DNA from: a virus
Length of the DNA stretch: 36,067 nt
Strand: one strand, 5' to 3'
IMG/VR virus record: IMGVR_UViG_3300031673_000235
Coordinates: 1 to 36,067 of that record
Part shown: positions 1 to 8,340 of the stretch, piece by piece
Numbering within the stretch: position 1 is the stretch's first letter
Layout: the number at the start of each line of letters is the position of its first letter
The notes under the pieces: generated by a model
Database searches by the model: none
The model's input: only the letters and a program-made list of their open reading frames with translations
Told to the model about the DNA's origin: nothing
Program-made: the position numbers and the translations under genes

Positions 1-2
1 AA

Positions 3-1499
3 GCATTTGGAGAGAACTGGAAGAATAAAATAGAAGTTTTAGAGTCAGTTAATGAAGCGAAATTATCAGGCAAGTATAAATGTAAGACATGTGGTAAGCA
101 TATAACTAAATGGGACTTTGATAAGAATAGACAGACGTGTTTTGGATGTAATGATGCGAGTAACACATCTGCAAACCAAGCGCATAAGTATTTTAATCAA
201 ATCGAGAAACAAAAGAGAAATGAATCGTTGAAAAAACCTATTAAGAGATATATCGAAGCAATGTCAGACGATGCTATTGACGATGCGATATCTGATATTT
301 GGACTTATTCAAATATAGATCAGCCTACTGCTAGACAGATCGCAGAAATTTTTATGGATCAGAGTATCACAGATATGACTATAGAAGATCTGACAAAGCT
401 TGTTGAAGAGTTCATGGATTCATGGGTTAAGAATATGCCGTCGCAATTCAAAAAAGTTGGAGATAAGTATATTAGCGTTGACGAATCAGTCAATGAGTCA
501 TACGAATTTAGTATTAGCGATAGAGTATTTTATGGTAATGATGTGATGGTTATTAGAGAGATTGACTGGGAAGATAGAACAGCTTACATTATAGCTCCAC
601 ACATGCAAGACTCTGGTCACGGTAAGTGGGTTTCATTAGATAAATTGAGACGAGTTCGTCAACGTAAGAACAAATCAGTCGACGAAGATTCAATCAGTGA
701 AAGTCACGTAGATACAAGCTTAATATCTAAAAGTAAAGATGGCAAGTATTTCGTGACATTAGAAATATATTATAGTGGTGGACATCATACTGCAAATATA
801 TACGCGTATAAACATATCGATAGTTACGTCTCAACAAATACTGAACTTGAAAGATGGTTCGCTGGTGAAGCTCATCAAGAGACAAAAGAAAATATAAAAG
901 CGAGTGGCGGAAAGTTAATGGGAGAAGTTTCTAGAGACGAAATTATAGCGAAATACAACGAGTTAAAAAAGAAGTATGGAGCTACTGAAGAGATAAATAA
1001 TCTTAGAGAATCGATCAGTGAAGATGAAGCTGTTTTAGATACTGAGCCTCTTGAAAAGGGTGACGAAATCATCTACAAAGACCAGTTTATGAAAGTTGGT
1101 TTAAAGGGAGTTATCGATAATGTATTAGACAATAATATGTATGAGATTACATATTACACTCTAAAAGGTAGAAAAGAAGTTGCTAAGAAGCACGCTGACG
1201 ATATCGAATTAGCTACTCCTGAAGCTAAACAAGCTGCTAAAGAAGTCAACAAAGTAAAAAAGATGACTGACAACTTAGGCAAAGTTGGTTTGATCATGCA
1301 TGCTAATGGTCCTAGAGACTGGGATAATTATATCGGGAAATATGGTAGAATAGAAGGTGAATTAGAAAATACTTATGTTATGGGTATTCTTGATGGAGAT
1401 GATGTTGCAGTCTATGTCCCGAAACAATATGTTCAAATTCAAGAGTCGAATGAATATATATTTGACGATTTTAAAAAACTTTCTGGATTAAAAGGATAA
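3..1499 (+). CDS. Multidomain head-region protein, 5' end outside window
   Basis: The frame is open from the first full codon of the window, so this gene starts upstream; the TTG at 228 is only an internal codon. About 498 residues are visible. An N-terminal zinc-ribbon-like pair (CKTC about 17 residues before CFGC, nt 78-150) is followed by several small beta-rich modules resembling SH3/KOW folds, such as the one starting LEKGDEIIYKDQ. The modules are separated by short acidic linkers of the form [LVI]xES or VDED (VLES near nt 36, VDES at 477, VDED at 678, LRES at 1002, IQES at 1437). These resemble prohead-protease sites of T4-like phages (LxE or IxE), but cleavage is only inferred. The gene lies 4 nt before a neck gene. 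I do not recognise the family. Confidence 0.8.
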   Translation, partial: AFGENWKNKIEVLESVNEAKLSGKYKCKTCGKHITKWDFDKNRQTCFGCNDASNTSANQAHKYFNQIEKQKRNESLKKPIKRYIEAMSDDAIDDAISDIWTYSNIDQPTARQIAEIFMDQSITDMTIEDLTKLVEEFMDSWVKNMPSQFKKVGDKYISVDESVNESYEFSISDRVFYGNDVMVIREIDWEDRTAYIIAPHMQDSGHGKWVSLDKLRRVRQRKNKSVDEDSISESHVDTSLISKSKDGKYFVTLEIYYSGGHHTANIYAYKHIDSYVSTNTELERWFAGEAHQETKENIKASGGKLMGEVSRDEIIAKYNELKKKYGATEEINNLRESISEDEAVLDTEPLEKGDEIIYKDQFMKVGLKGVIDNVLDNNMYEITYYTLKGRKEVAKKHADDIELATPEAKQAAKEVNKVKKMTDNLGKVGLIMHANGPRDWDNYIGKYGRIEGELENTYVMGILDGDDVAVYVPKQYVQIQESNEYIFDDFKKLSGLKG

Positions 1500-1503
1500 T
1501 ATT

Positions 1504-2085
1504 ATGGTAGATCAAAATAAAGACGCTATACCTGACTTTCAGTCTCCAGAGGTTGTTGATGAAGCTCTATTTAGAATGTATGAAGAAAATAAGAATAGAG
1601 ATGCTTCACTAGCTAGTCATTATGACAGAGAGCTAAACGAAATAATTTCAGCTCCTTCAACTGTGTATTTGCTTGACTCAAAGATAGGTGATCCTCTTTA
1701 TGGAGAAGATACGAACCCAGTATATGGGAGCCCTTACACAAATGTTATAGGTTTTTATCAGCCAAACCCGGTTGATTTTGAACTTAACAAATGGGGGCTT
1801 GACGCGGCAGGGATAGACATGTTAATCATGTTCAATAAAGAAGAAATAGATTCCAAACTGCCGCGAGAAATTGAGCCTGGAGATCTTATTGTAGATACAT
1901 ACAATCGTATCTTTGAATGTATGTATGCTAAGAACGACAATAATTTCCAGTTTGATTATATAACTGAATATGTTCTTTGCAAACTGAGACTTGGTGACTT
2001 ACCTCATTTGATTGGTAGATCATCTAAACAATCTATAGAGGATAGAGGAGTAAATCACACACCAGATCCTTTATATGGTGAGTAA
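1504..2085 (+). CDS. Putative neck / head-completion protein
   Basis: A 193-residue protein without signal peptide or membrane segment, placed between a head-region protein and the tail-completion and tail-terminator genes. In T4-like genomes this position is held by the neck proteins (gp13/gp14). The motif DPLYGE occurs near residue 63 and recurs in nearly the same form at the C-terminus (residues 188-193), which is unusual. The middle, with LPREIEPGDLIVDTYNRIFE, looks like a compact beta domain. The stop overlaps the start of the next gene, so the two are probably translationally coupled. The role is assigned mainly from position. Confidence 0.55.
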   Translation: MVDQNKDAIPDFQSPEVVDEALFRMYEENKNRDASLASHYDRELNEIISAPSTVYLLDSKIGDPLYGEDTNPVYGSPYTNVIGFYQPNPVDFELNKWGLDAAGIDMLIMFNKEEIDSKLPREIEPGDLIVDTYNRIFECMYAKNDNNFQFDYITEYVLCKLRLGDLPHLIGRSSKQSIEDRGVNHTPDPLYGE

Positions 2086-2476
2086 GATGGCTGTATTTAA
2101 TAATGCTAAAGCGCTATTTGAAAACTTGAAAGATAAGCTTAATAATACAGTTCTTAATAATTCTGCAGATAATCTTGGAGTTACTATAACACAAAGATTA
2201 AATCAAAAGATTAAGAATTTTCATAAAGATGCCTATTCAATAAAATTAGAAACTAGAACAGTTGGTGGCGGTAAAAGAAAGATAAAGATTACTCCAGAAA
2301 GTGATAACGACTACGAAAAAGCATTTTTATATGAGTTTGGAGAAACAAGGAAGGGTAAACGAAACTATCCTTCAGTATGGTTATCAACACATGACGAATT
2401 TGGAGTATTTTCAAAGTTTGTAGCGCAATCTGCTGATAGACATAAAGATGGGATGAAACAGTCTTTAGAGGGATAA
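2075..2476 (+). CDS. Putative tail-completion / minor tail protein
   Basis: A basic protein of 133 residues. Its start overlaps the end of the upstream neck gene; ATG at 2075 and ATG at 2087 are both in frame, and the second would give MAVFNNAKALFENLK. The helical N-terminus, the block SIKLETRTVGGGKRKIKI and the C-terminal FLYEFGETRKGKRNYP stretch recall small HK97-gp10-like or tail-completion proteins that sit between neck and terminator genes. The stop comes 1 nt before the next start. Identification rests on size, order and general character. Confidence 0.5.
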   Translation: MVSKMAVFNNAKALFENLKDKLNNTVLNNSADNLGVTITQRLNQKIKNFHKDAYSIKLETRTVGGGKRKIKITPESDNDYEKAFLYEFGETRKGKRNYPSVWLSTHDEFGVFSKFVAQSADRHKDGMKQSLEG

Positions 2477-2477
2477 T

Positions 2478-3299
2478 ATGATTTCATACGATGAATTTAT
2501 AAAAACATACGAGGGTCACGGAGTTGATGTGATCAAGCAAGATGAGCAAGCTTTTAGAAAGTATTCTGAAGCTATTATAGAATGGCTAAAAGACTTGAAC
2601 TTGCAGATACCTAGAGACGACAAGTATTTAGATGTAGAGATCATTTACGCTTATCCCATGAAAGCTAATGCACTTAAGGGAGCTCCATCACATTTACCTG
2701 ATGGACAAAAGATAAAAAACTTAGATGAAAAGCTAGTTGATCTTAGAGAGAATAGAACTAATATTCCAATTATCAGCTTTTATTTATCTGATTTCTCTTT
2801 TGATTGGCCTAGAGAATTACCAACTCATATGAGATATTCTAAACAAAAGATGTATGAGAGTGGTAATCAAATGAAGGCTACTCGTTATCAGAAAGATCGT
2901 CCATTTGAACTAACATATTCATTCAGTTTATGGACAAAGTATAAAGCAGATATGAATTACTTGTGGCAGCAATTCTTATCCGAATTTGGGCCTAATAAAT
3001 ACTTTAGGGTGGACAATCAAGATATCCCAATGAAGCTAAATAGCATTACTGATGTAAGTGATCTTGAAAGCAAAGATGGAGCAGAACAGTTAGTTAGATG
3101 GGACATCAGATGCGCGATGGAAGGCTGGCTTAAAGTTGACAAAGTAGAAGTTGATACTGTAAAGACTCAAGTAGTTGTTATGGGCGAAATGGTTATTAAA
3201 GAAGGTCAAATCGGACTTGATCCGTGGATAAAGAAGTCAGTTGAGTATGATGCAGAAACTGAAGAAGTCTTAAATGAAGAAACGGTAGACTATGATTAA
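2478..3299 (+). CDS. Tail terminator / sheath stabiliser, gp15-like
   Basis: 273 residues, almost exactly the length of T4 gp15 (272), and located just before the sheath gene as a proximal tail-sheath stabiliser would be. Residues around 140-175 contain RPFELTYSFSLWTKYKADMN followed by a helix and FGPNKYFRV. This resembles the gp15-family pattern of a beta strand, TK, a helix, then F-x-P before another strand. The C-terminus is acidic. In the virion such proteins cap the tail tube and sheath where they join the neck. RBS GAGGG lies just before the ATG, and the stop overlaps the next gene. Confidence 0.6.
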   Translation: MISYDEFIKTYEGHGVDVIKQDEQAFRKYSEAIIEWLKDLNLQIPRDDKYLDVEIIYAYPMKANALKGAPSHLPDGQKIKNLDEKLVDLRENRTNIPIISFYLSDFSFDWPRELPTHMRYSKQKMYESGNQMKATRYQKDRPFELTYSFSLWTKYKADMNYLWQQFLSEFGPNKYFRVDNQDIPMKLNSITDVSDLESKDGAEQLVRWDIRCAMEGWLKVDKVEVDTVKTQVVVMGEMVIKEGQIGLDPWIKKSVEYDAETEEVLNEETVDYD

Positions 3300-3504
3300 T
3301 CAAGAATGGATAGAAGTCATTGAAAAGCTTCTACTTTCTGATAAAGAATTTACAATCAAGTCTATAAAAAGTAAATTGAAAGAGAAGTATAATAGAAACT
3401 TTGGTTCTATTGTTGTTAACAATATGTTAAGTATACTATCATTAAAATATAACTCAAATAAGAAAGTTATGTTTAGACTATTAACAGTTAGAAGTAGCCG
3501 CTAG
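3292..3504 (+). CDS. Small basic protein, unknown
   Basis: A 70-residue lysine-rich protein whose ATG lies 8 nt inside the end of the gp15-like gene, suggesting coupled translation. The order helix (WIEVIEKLLLSD), helix (IKSIKSKLKEKY), helix (NNMLSILSL) and a final strand pair (KVMFRLLTV) would fit a winged-helix-like fold, but no family is recognised. The ribosome binding site is weak. After its stop, 3505-3589 has no convincing gene. Confidence 0.5.
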   Translation: MINQEWIEVIEKLLLSDKEFTIKSIKSKLKEKYNRNFGSIVVNNMLSILSLKYNSNKKVMFRLLTVRSSR

Positions 3505-3589
3505 GTGAAGAGGAACGTAGGGATGGCCTATACTCCAACTAAAAAATGAGAAAAATATACTAATTTAATTTAATACAAAGGAGATAAGC

Positions 3590-3790
3590 ATGTCAAAAGT
3601 TCAAATTACGAACAAAACAATGCAAACGATTCCTTTGCTTGTAAAAGGGAGAAAAGATAACGAAACAAAACAACTTCTTCCAAAGCAAAGTATCGTCGTT
3701 GACAGAACAAAGCTAAGCGGCCATGAGAAAAATTTAGAAAGACTTGGACGTGTCGTTGTTAAAGCTGTCGATGATATAATTAACGTTTAA
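3590..3790 (+). CDS. Small protein upstream of tail sheath
   Basis: 66 residues, with a strong RBS (AAAGGAGAT) 7 nt before ATG. The sequence is beta-rich and basic (VQITNKTMQTIPLLVKGRKD, then LLPKQSIVVDRTKL). It resembles small single-domain virion-associated proteins found beside sheath genes, though I recognise no named family. It ends 33 nt before the sheath start with only the sheath RBS between, so the two are probably co-transcribed. Confidence 0.6.
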   Translation: MSKVQITNKTMQTIPLLVKGRKDNETKQLLPKQSIVVDRTKLSGHEKNLERLGRVVVKAVDDIINV

Positions 3791-3823
3791 TGAATTCTAA
3801 AATATACAAGGAGGTATATTCTT

Positions 3824-6001
3824 ATGGCTACGTATGTCAGTCCTGGTGTTTACACACGAGAAACAGATTTAAGCCTATATCCAGCAGCTGCTAGCACGTC
3901 AATTACAGGTATGATTGGAACAGCTAAGAAAGGCCCAGTTAATGTGCCTACGCTAATAACATCACCACAACAATTTGTGGACACATTTAGCACGCCTACA
4001 CCAACATCATATCTTGCGTATGCTGCATTGCAGTTCTTGGAAAAAGGTAACAAGCTTTATGTTGTAAGAGTTGGAGCTACTACGGGTAGTGATGCTCTTG
4101 CAAAAGCAGAATTAGATTTAATTGACGGAACTGGATCTTCTATGATCTCGTCAGTTGCACAACCGTATACTGTAACTTCTGATAACAATGTTATTAAAGT
4201 TATTATAGATGGTGGAGCAACTCAAACTATCACGTTAACAGAAGGAGTTGCTCTTCCAGCAGCCGATTTAGTTAATGAAATTAATTTACAAATAGTAGGC
4301 GGTTACGCTGAAGTAGGCGTTGGCGATACTATTAAGATTAATTCTAATTCAAATGGCGCTAGTTCACAAGTTGAAATAGCTAATGCAGATGATGCATTGT
4401 TTGCATTTACTAACACAACAGTTGCAGATATTATTGCAACTAATAACGAACCTTACACAATTGTAACTGGCGCTGATGACAAGATCTTAGTTGCGATTGA
4501 TGGTAATGATGCTCAAGAGATCACATTAGCTGCTGGAACTCAAACAGCTGCTCAATTAGCTACTACAATTAATTTAACATTAATTGGTGGCGTTGCACAA
4601 GATGATGGTTCTGGTGCATTACAGATTGTTAGTAACACTTCTGGTTCTGCTTCTGAAGTAGAATATCAAGCGATTGCTAATAATGCTTATACAGTTTTAG
4701 GTATTACAGTTGGTTCACAAAGTGGAACTTCTACTGGCGCTGCAGGTGTAGATGGAACAGCTACTCTTATGACTGTATCAGCTAACTCAGAAGGAACTTG
4801 GGGAAATGATCTATCAATAGGTGTTGTTAATAACGACGATGGTTCTTTTAACATTAATGTTTTTAATAATGGCGTTCAAGTTGAAAGATTTAACAGAGTT
4901 CTTAGAGGTTTAGCTAATGTTGATGAAGATCAATATATTGAAAAAATAATCAATCCTCAACAAGGTATCGGTGGATCTGAATACATTACTGTTGATGATG
5001 ATACAACTATATCTGGTGACTTGAAAGACTTCGACCCAACAGATTCAGGTAGTTATCTTACTGGTGGAGCAAATGGTATTGTTGGAGTTGCTGATGCTGA
5101 TTATATTGGTGTCGCTCTTAATCCATTGACAAATGGTCCAACTGGTCTTCAGACTTTTGCAGATGCAGAACAAATCAACGTCAACTTGCTTGCTATTCCT
5201 GGTCAAAGTTCTACTCCAGTTATGGGAGCTCTTTTACAACTATGTGAATCTAGAGCAGATTGTATGTGTGTTATAGATCCTCCATTTGGTCTTAATGTGC
5301 AAGAAGTTGTTGCATGGCATAATGGACAGGGACTCGGTAATACTCAAGCTCTTAACTCGAGTTATGGTGCTCTTTATTGGTCATGGCTTGAAATTTATGA
5401 CTCTGATAATGCTATTAAGCTTTATGTTCCACCTTGTGGAGCAGTTCTTGCTCAATACGCATTGACTGATCAGGTAACAGACCCTTGGTTTGCTCCTGCT
5501 GGTCTAAATAGAGGAAGATTACTTACTGCTCTCAATGTAGAAATATCTCCTAACTTAGGTGCTAGAGATATTATGTATGGAGATGGTAATGCAGTTAACC
5601 CGATTGTTAATTTTGTTCAAGATGGTATTACTATTTGGGGTCAAAGAACACTCCAAAGAAAACCATCGGCATTGGATAGAGTTAATGTAAGAAGACTTAT
5701 GTTATACTTGAGAAAAGTTGCAGCAAGATTCTCTAAGTATTTCGTCTTCGAACCCAATGATCCAATTACTTGGAAGTTGGTTCAAAGAACATTTGATCCA
5801 TTACTCGAAGATGTCAGGGCTAGACGTGGTATTCGCGAATATCGTGTTGTTTGTGATGAAACTACAAACACAGCGGCTAGAGTAGATAGAAACGAATTAT
5901 GGGCTAAGATTTATATTAAACCTACTAAATCAGCTGAAATTATTGTGTTGGACTTCATAATCCTAGCACAGGGCGCTGAAGTAACGGAGGACATACTTTA
6001 G
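3824..6001 (+). CDS. Tail sheath protein
   Basis: 725 residues, slightly longer than T4 gp18 (659). The N-terminus MATYVSPGVYTRETDLS and the following SITGMIGTAKKGPVNVP are typical of contractile tail sheaths. The conserved C-terminal sheath domain runs from about residue 480 (CMCVIDPP, LYVPPCGAVLAQ, GLNRGRLLTALNVE) to AEIIVLDFIIL. Residues 113-298 hold two tandem copies of a beta-rich domain (PYTVTSDNNVIKVIIDGG and PYTIVTGADDKILVAIDGND), probably displayed outside the tube. Related domains appear in the products of 22107-23969 and 33506-35806. The RBS AAGGAGGT is very strong. A terminator follows, and the tube gene, adjacent in T4, lies 14 kb away. Confidence 0.96.
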   Translation: MATYVSPGVYTRETDLSLYPAAASTSITGMIGTAKKGPVNVPTLITSPQQFVDTFSTPTPTSYLAYAALQFLEKGNKLYVVRVGATTGSDALAKAELDLIDGTGSSMISSVAQPYTVTSDNNVIKVIIDGGATQTITLTEGVALPAADLVNEINLQIVGGYAEVGVGDTIKINSNSNGASSQVEIANADDALFAFTNTTVADIIATNNEPYTIVTGADDKILVAIDGNDAQEITLAAGTQTAAQLATTINLTLIGGVAQDDGSGALQIVSNTSGSASEVEYQAIANNAYTVLGITVGSQSGTSTGAAGVDGTATLMTVSANSEGTWGNDLSIGVVNNDDGSFNINVFNNGVQVERFNRVLRGLANVDEDQYIEKIINPQQGIGGSEYITVDDDTTISGDLKDFDPTDSGSYLTGGANGIVGVADADYIGVALNPLTNGPTGLQTFADAEQINVNLLAIPGQSSTPVMGALLQLCESRADCMCVIDPPFGLNVQEVVAWHNGQGLGNTQALNSSYGALYWSWLEIYDSDNAIKLYVPPCGAVLAQYALTDQVTDPWFAPAGLNRGRLLTALNVEISPNLGARDIMYGDGNAVNPIVNFVQDGITIWGQRTLQRKPSALDRVNVRRLMLYLRKVAARFSKYFVFEPNDPITWKLVQRTFDPLLEDVRARRGIREYRVVCDETTNTAARVDRNELWAKIYIKPTKSAEIIVLDFIILAQGAEVTEDIL

Positions 6002-6030
6002 TAGATAATTAATATAATATTTCATTTAAA

Positions 6031-6065
6031 AAGCCCCATAGATTAGTTTTTATGGGGCTTTTTTT
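6031..6065 (+). terminator. Rho-independent terminator after tail sheath
   Basis: A perfect 10-bp stem AAGCCCCATA/TATGGGGCTT (6031-6040 with 6051-6060), a 10-nt loop and a T run. It ends the sheath operon and marks the left border of the tRNA island. Confidence 0.92.
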
Positions 6066-6113
6066 AACTTTCTACGTAATTGTTATTTATACTTATAATG
6101 GGAGGAATACGAA

Positions 6114-6329
6114 ATGAATAGCGATTTATCATTATTACCTATAGAAGCTCTGTTTGAAGAAATAGCGAATAGAACTGAAAATGCAATTTTTGCGTATGAA
6201 AGATTTGAAGGTGGTAATGCAGAACCTTTAGTAAAATCTATGTATAAAGGTAACGCGTTGCTGTGTATGGGGTTATGTAAAGTAATGGATGATCACTTAA
6301 TTAATCAATTTGGTAGCGAAAACTTATAA
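6114..6329 (+). CDS. Small acidic protein, unknown
   Basis: 71 residues, first gene of the accessory island, with RBS GGGAGG 9 nt before ATG. Largely helical (PIEALFEEIANRTENAIFAYERF), with a central GGNAEP turn and no membrane segment. No family is recognised. A TATAAT at 6094-6099 lies upstream, but I found no well-placed -35 box. Confidence 0.6.
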   Translation: MNSDLSLLPIEALFEEIANRTENAIFAYERFEGGNAEPLVKSMYKGNALLCMGLCKVMDDHLINQFGSENL

Positions 6330-6337
6330 AAAAGTGT

Positions 6338-6365
6338 TTTACTTTTGATATGAAAAGGGTATAAT
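6338..6365 (+). promoter_or_regulatory. Candidate sigma70-like promoter
   Basis: TTTACT (6338-6343), 16-bp spacer, TATAAT (6360-6365). The -35 region continues TTTGA exactly as in the promoter at 16155. Transcription would start at about 6371, the A of the following ATG, so it would yield a leaderless message for the phosphoesterase or serve only the genes after it. Confidence 0.45.
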
Positions 6366-6370
6366 GGATT

Positions 6371-7153
6371 ATGAAAAAGACTTTTGTAATGGCAGATCCT
6401 CATGGCGCTTATGAGGCAATTGTTCAATGTCTGAACCGATCAGAATTCAATAAGGGAGTCGATGAGCTTATCGTTCTGGGCGATGTTTGCGATGGATGGC
6501 ATGAAACCAAACGATGTATTGATTTGTTGCTAGAAATCGAAGCAACTTATATAATTGGCAATCATGATGAATGGACATTGGACTGGATGGAAACTGGAAA
6601 TGCTCCTCGAATCTGGACTCAACAAGGTGGTATATATACGATCAAGTCGTATATGCCAGAAGTTAGTGAATTTTTTCATGGTGATTATGTAAAGCCCGAA
6701 GGTATACCTCAATCTCATATCGATTATCTTAGAAATGCATATTTGTTTTTAGAAGATGAGATCAACGGAAAGAAATGCTTGTTCGTTCACGGAGGGTTTG
6801 ACTTTTTTAGAGGTATCGAGAATACTTCTAGAAATGAAATGATGTGGAATAGAGATCTTATGGCAAGAGCTTTACAAAATGAAGTAATAGCTAGAAAAAG
6901 TAATACAAAGCCTAAAGATTTCCCATTTTATGATGAGATATTTATTGGTCATACGACGACTGAAACATTGGGACGTAAGTGCGAACAAGTTGGATTAGAT
7001 GGATCTAAGCCCGTTAAAGCTTGTAACGTGTGGTTGCTTGATCAAGGCGCGGGCTGGTCAGGATATCTTTCTATTATGAATATAGAAACGAAAGAATTTT
7101 ATATGAGTGACAAAGTTTCTACCTTGTATCCCGATGTCAAAGGGAGAGAGTAA
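6371..7153 (+). CDS. PPP-type metallophosphoesterase
   Basis: 260 residues carrying the full set of calcineurin-like metallophosphoesterase motifs: D-x-H at 9-11 (ADPHG), GDVCDG with Asp38, GNHD with Asn64 and His65, VHGG with His140 and GHT with His193. These bind two metal ions and hydrolyse phosphomonoesters or diesters. Bacterial and phage members such as lambda PP act on phosphoproteins or on nucleotides like Ap4A, and the substrate cannot be chosen from sequence. The stop overlaps the next start (TAATG), placing it in an operon with the cREC-like and vWA genes. Confidence 0.88.
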   Translation: MKKTFVMADPHGAYEAIVQCLNRSEFNKGVDELIVLGDVCDGWHETKRCIDLLLEIEATYIIGNHDEWTLDWMETGNAPRIWTQQGGIYTIKSYMPEVSEFFHGDYVKPEGIPQSHIDYLRNAYLFLEDEINGKKCLFVHGGFDFFRGIENTSRNEMMWNRDLMARALQNEVIARKSNTKPKDFPFYDEIFIGHTTTETLGRKCEQVGLDGSKPVKACNVWLLDQGAGWSGYLSIMNIETKEFYMSDKVSTLYPDVKGRE

Positions 7154-7500
7154 TGTGGATATGGTTAGATGATGTAAGAAAAAAGCCAGATCATTTTGAT
7201 ATTTGGTTCAAAAGCGGGAAGGATCTAGTAAATTATATTAAAAAAGGTAAACACATTTCATTTATATCTTTTGATCACGATCTGAGCTTTAAGCACTATT
7301 TTGGATTGAATCCTTTTAATAAAATGACTGGTTACGATGTTGCTAGTTTTATAGAAGAATTAGCATATCATAATAAGATAAAAAGATTTCCTTGGGCCGT
7401 TCATTCTCAAAATCCCGTTGGAGCTAAAAGAATAATACAAGCAATGGAAAATTGTGACAAGTATTGGTTAAAACACGAAGGAGCTAAAAATGAAAGCTAA
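7153..7500 (+). CDS. cREC-like receiver-fold protein
   Basis: 115 residues with the pattern of the cyclic-phosphate-processing receiver (cREC) family: WLDDVRKKP at the N-terminus (Asp6, Asp7), ISFDHDL at 38-44, TGYDVA at 59-64 and VHSQNPVGAKRI at 83-94. The family keeps the receiver fold and acidic pocket but occurs as a stand-alone protein; a role in processing cyclic phosphates is proposed in the literature, not shown. It overlaps the upstream phosphoesterase by one base and the downstream vWA gene by 11 nt, so the three are probably made together. Confidence 0.72.
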   Translation: MWIWLDDVRKKPDHFDIWFKSGKDLVNYIKKGKHISFISFDHDLSFKHYFGLNPFNKMTGYDVASFIEELAYHNKIKRFPWAVHSQNPVGAKRIIQAMENCDKYWLKHEGAKNES

Positions 7501-8071
7501 GATTGTATTTATTGCAGACAGATCAGGTAGCATGTTTCAAATAAGAGAAGATGCTATAGGTGGCTTCAATACATTTATTGAAGATCAAAGAAAAGTAGAA
7601 GGTAACGCTGATATTACGTTAGTATTGTTTGACGATCAATATGAAGTTCCTTATAGTAATGTTGACATTAAAGAAGTTGCTCTTTTAAATGAAGATACAT
7701 ATCAACCAAGAGGTTCTACGGCGTTACTTGACGCTATCGGGACTACAATCACAAACGTTGGTGACGAGCTAAAAGATCTAAGTGAAGATCAACGTCCCGA
7801 TAAAGTTATCTTTTGTATTATTACTGATGGACAAGAAAACTCAAGTAGAGAATACAGTAGGGATACGATCAAACAAATGGTTGAACATCAACAAGAAAAA
7901 TATAACTGGGAGTTTGTATTTCTTGCAGCTAATATGGATGCTATCGCTGAAGGTATGTCATACGGATTTATGGCTCAATCATGTAGCAACTATGATAACA
8001 CAAAAGATGGGATTAAAGTTGCTTACGCACATGTTTCTGATAGCGTAAGAGCAATGAGAACTGAAAAATAA
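7490..8071 (+). CDS. von Willebrand factor A domain protein
   Basis: 193 residues forming one vWA domain. The MIDAS metal site is visible as DRSGS at 10-14, with a threonine in RGSTALLDAIG near 78 and an aspartate in IITDGQENS near 112. Such domains bind protein partners through a divalent metal. There is no signal peptide or membrane anchor, so it acts in the cytoplasm. RBS GGAGCTAAAA before ATG is the stereotyped leader seen repeatedly in this island. Third gene of the phosphoesterase/cREC/vWA operon. The partner is unknown. Confidence 0.85.
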   Translation: MKAKIVFIADRSGSMFQIREDAIGGFNTFIEDQRKVEGNADITLVLFDDQYEVPYSNVDIKEVALLNEDTYQPRGSTALLDAIGTTITNVGDELKDLSEDQRPDKVIFCIITDGQENSSREYSRDTIKQMVEHQQEKYNWEFVFLAANMDAIAEGMSYGFMAQSCSNYDNTKDGIKVAYAHVSDSVRAMRTEK

Positions 8072-8155
8072 GCAGGAGTGGCGTAACTGGCAGGCGCACA
8101 GGGTTTAAGCCCCTGTGGTAGCAATACCGTGGGAGTTCAAATCTCCCCTCCTGTA
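8072..8155 (+). tRNA. tRNA-Leu(TAA)
   Basis: Acceptor GCAGGAG pairs with CTCCTGT (first pair G-U). The anticodon loop TTTAAGC is closed by CAGGG/CCCTG. A long type II variable arm and T arm GGGAG/CTCCC follow. Discriminator A; CCA not encoded. Starts immediately after the vWA stop codon. Confidence 0.93.
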
Positions 8156-8172
8156 TAAAAAAGGAGTTAAAA

Positions 8173-8340
8173 ATGAGGATAATTTACAACAAGACGAATG
8201 GCATAGTATTGATCTTTGATAACGATAACGTAGAAATAAAACCCGTAGCTAGAATAAATCACGATACTTCTACTACTTTAGATATTTCTATAGATAACGT
8301 AGTTCCATTAATTGAAGAGGAGACTCAGAGCGATGGATAA
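8173..8340 (+). CDS. Small beta-rich protein, unknown
   Basis: 55 residues starting at ATG after the stereotyped leader AAGGAGTTAAAA. The sequence (MRIIYNKTNGIVLIFDND, then VEIKPVARI) suggests a small beta sheet. It ends 8 nt inside the start of the TyrA-like gene, consistent with coupled translation. Function unknown. Confidence 0.65.
   Translation: MRIIYNKTNGIVLIFDNDNVEIKPVARINHDTSTTLDISIDNVVPLIEEETQSDG

Noticed and set aside
3505-3589. Possible microprotein or tRNA remnant between 3504 and 3590
   Set aside because: Only a 14-codon frame from GTG 3507 and no cloverleaf pairing; nothing supportable.
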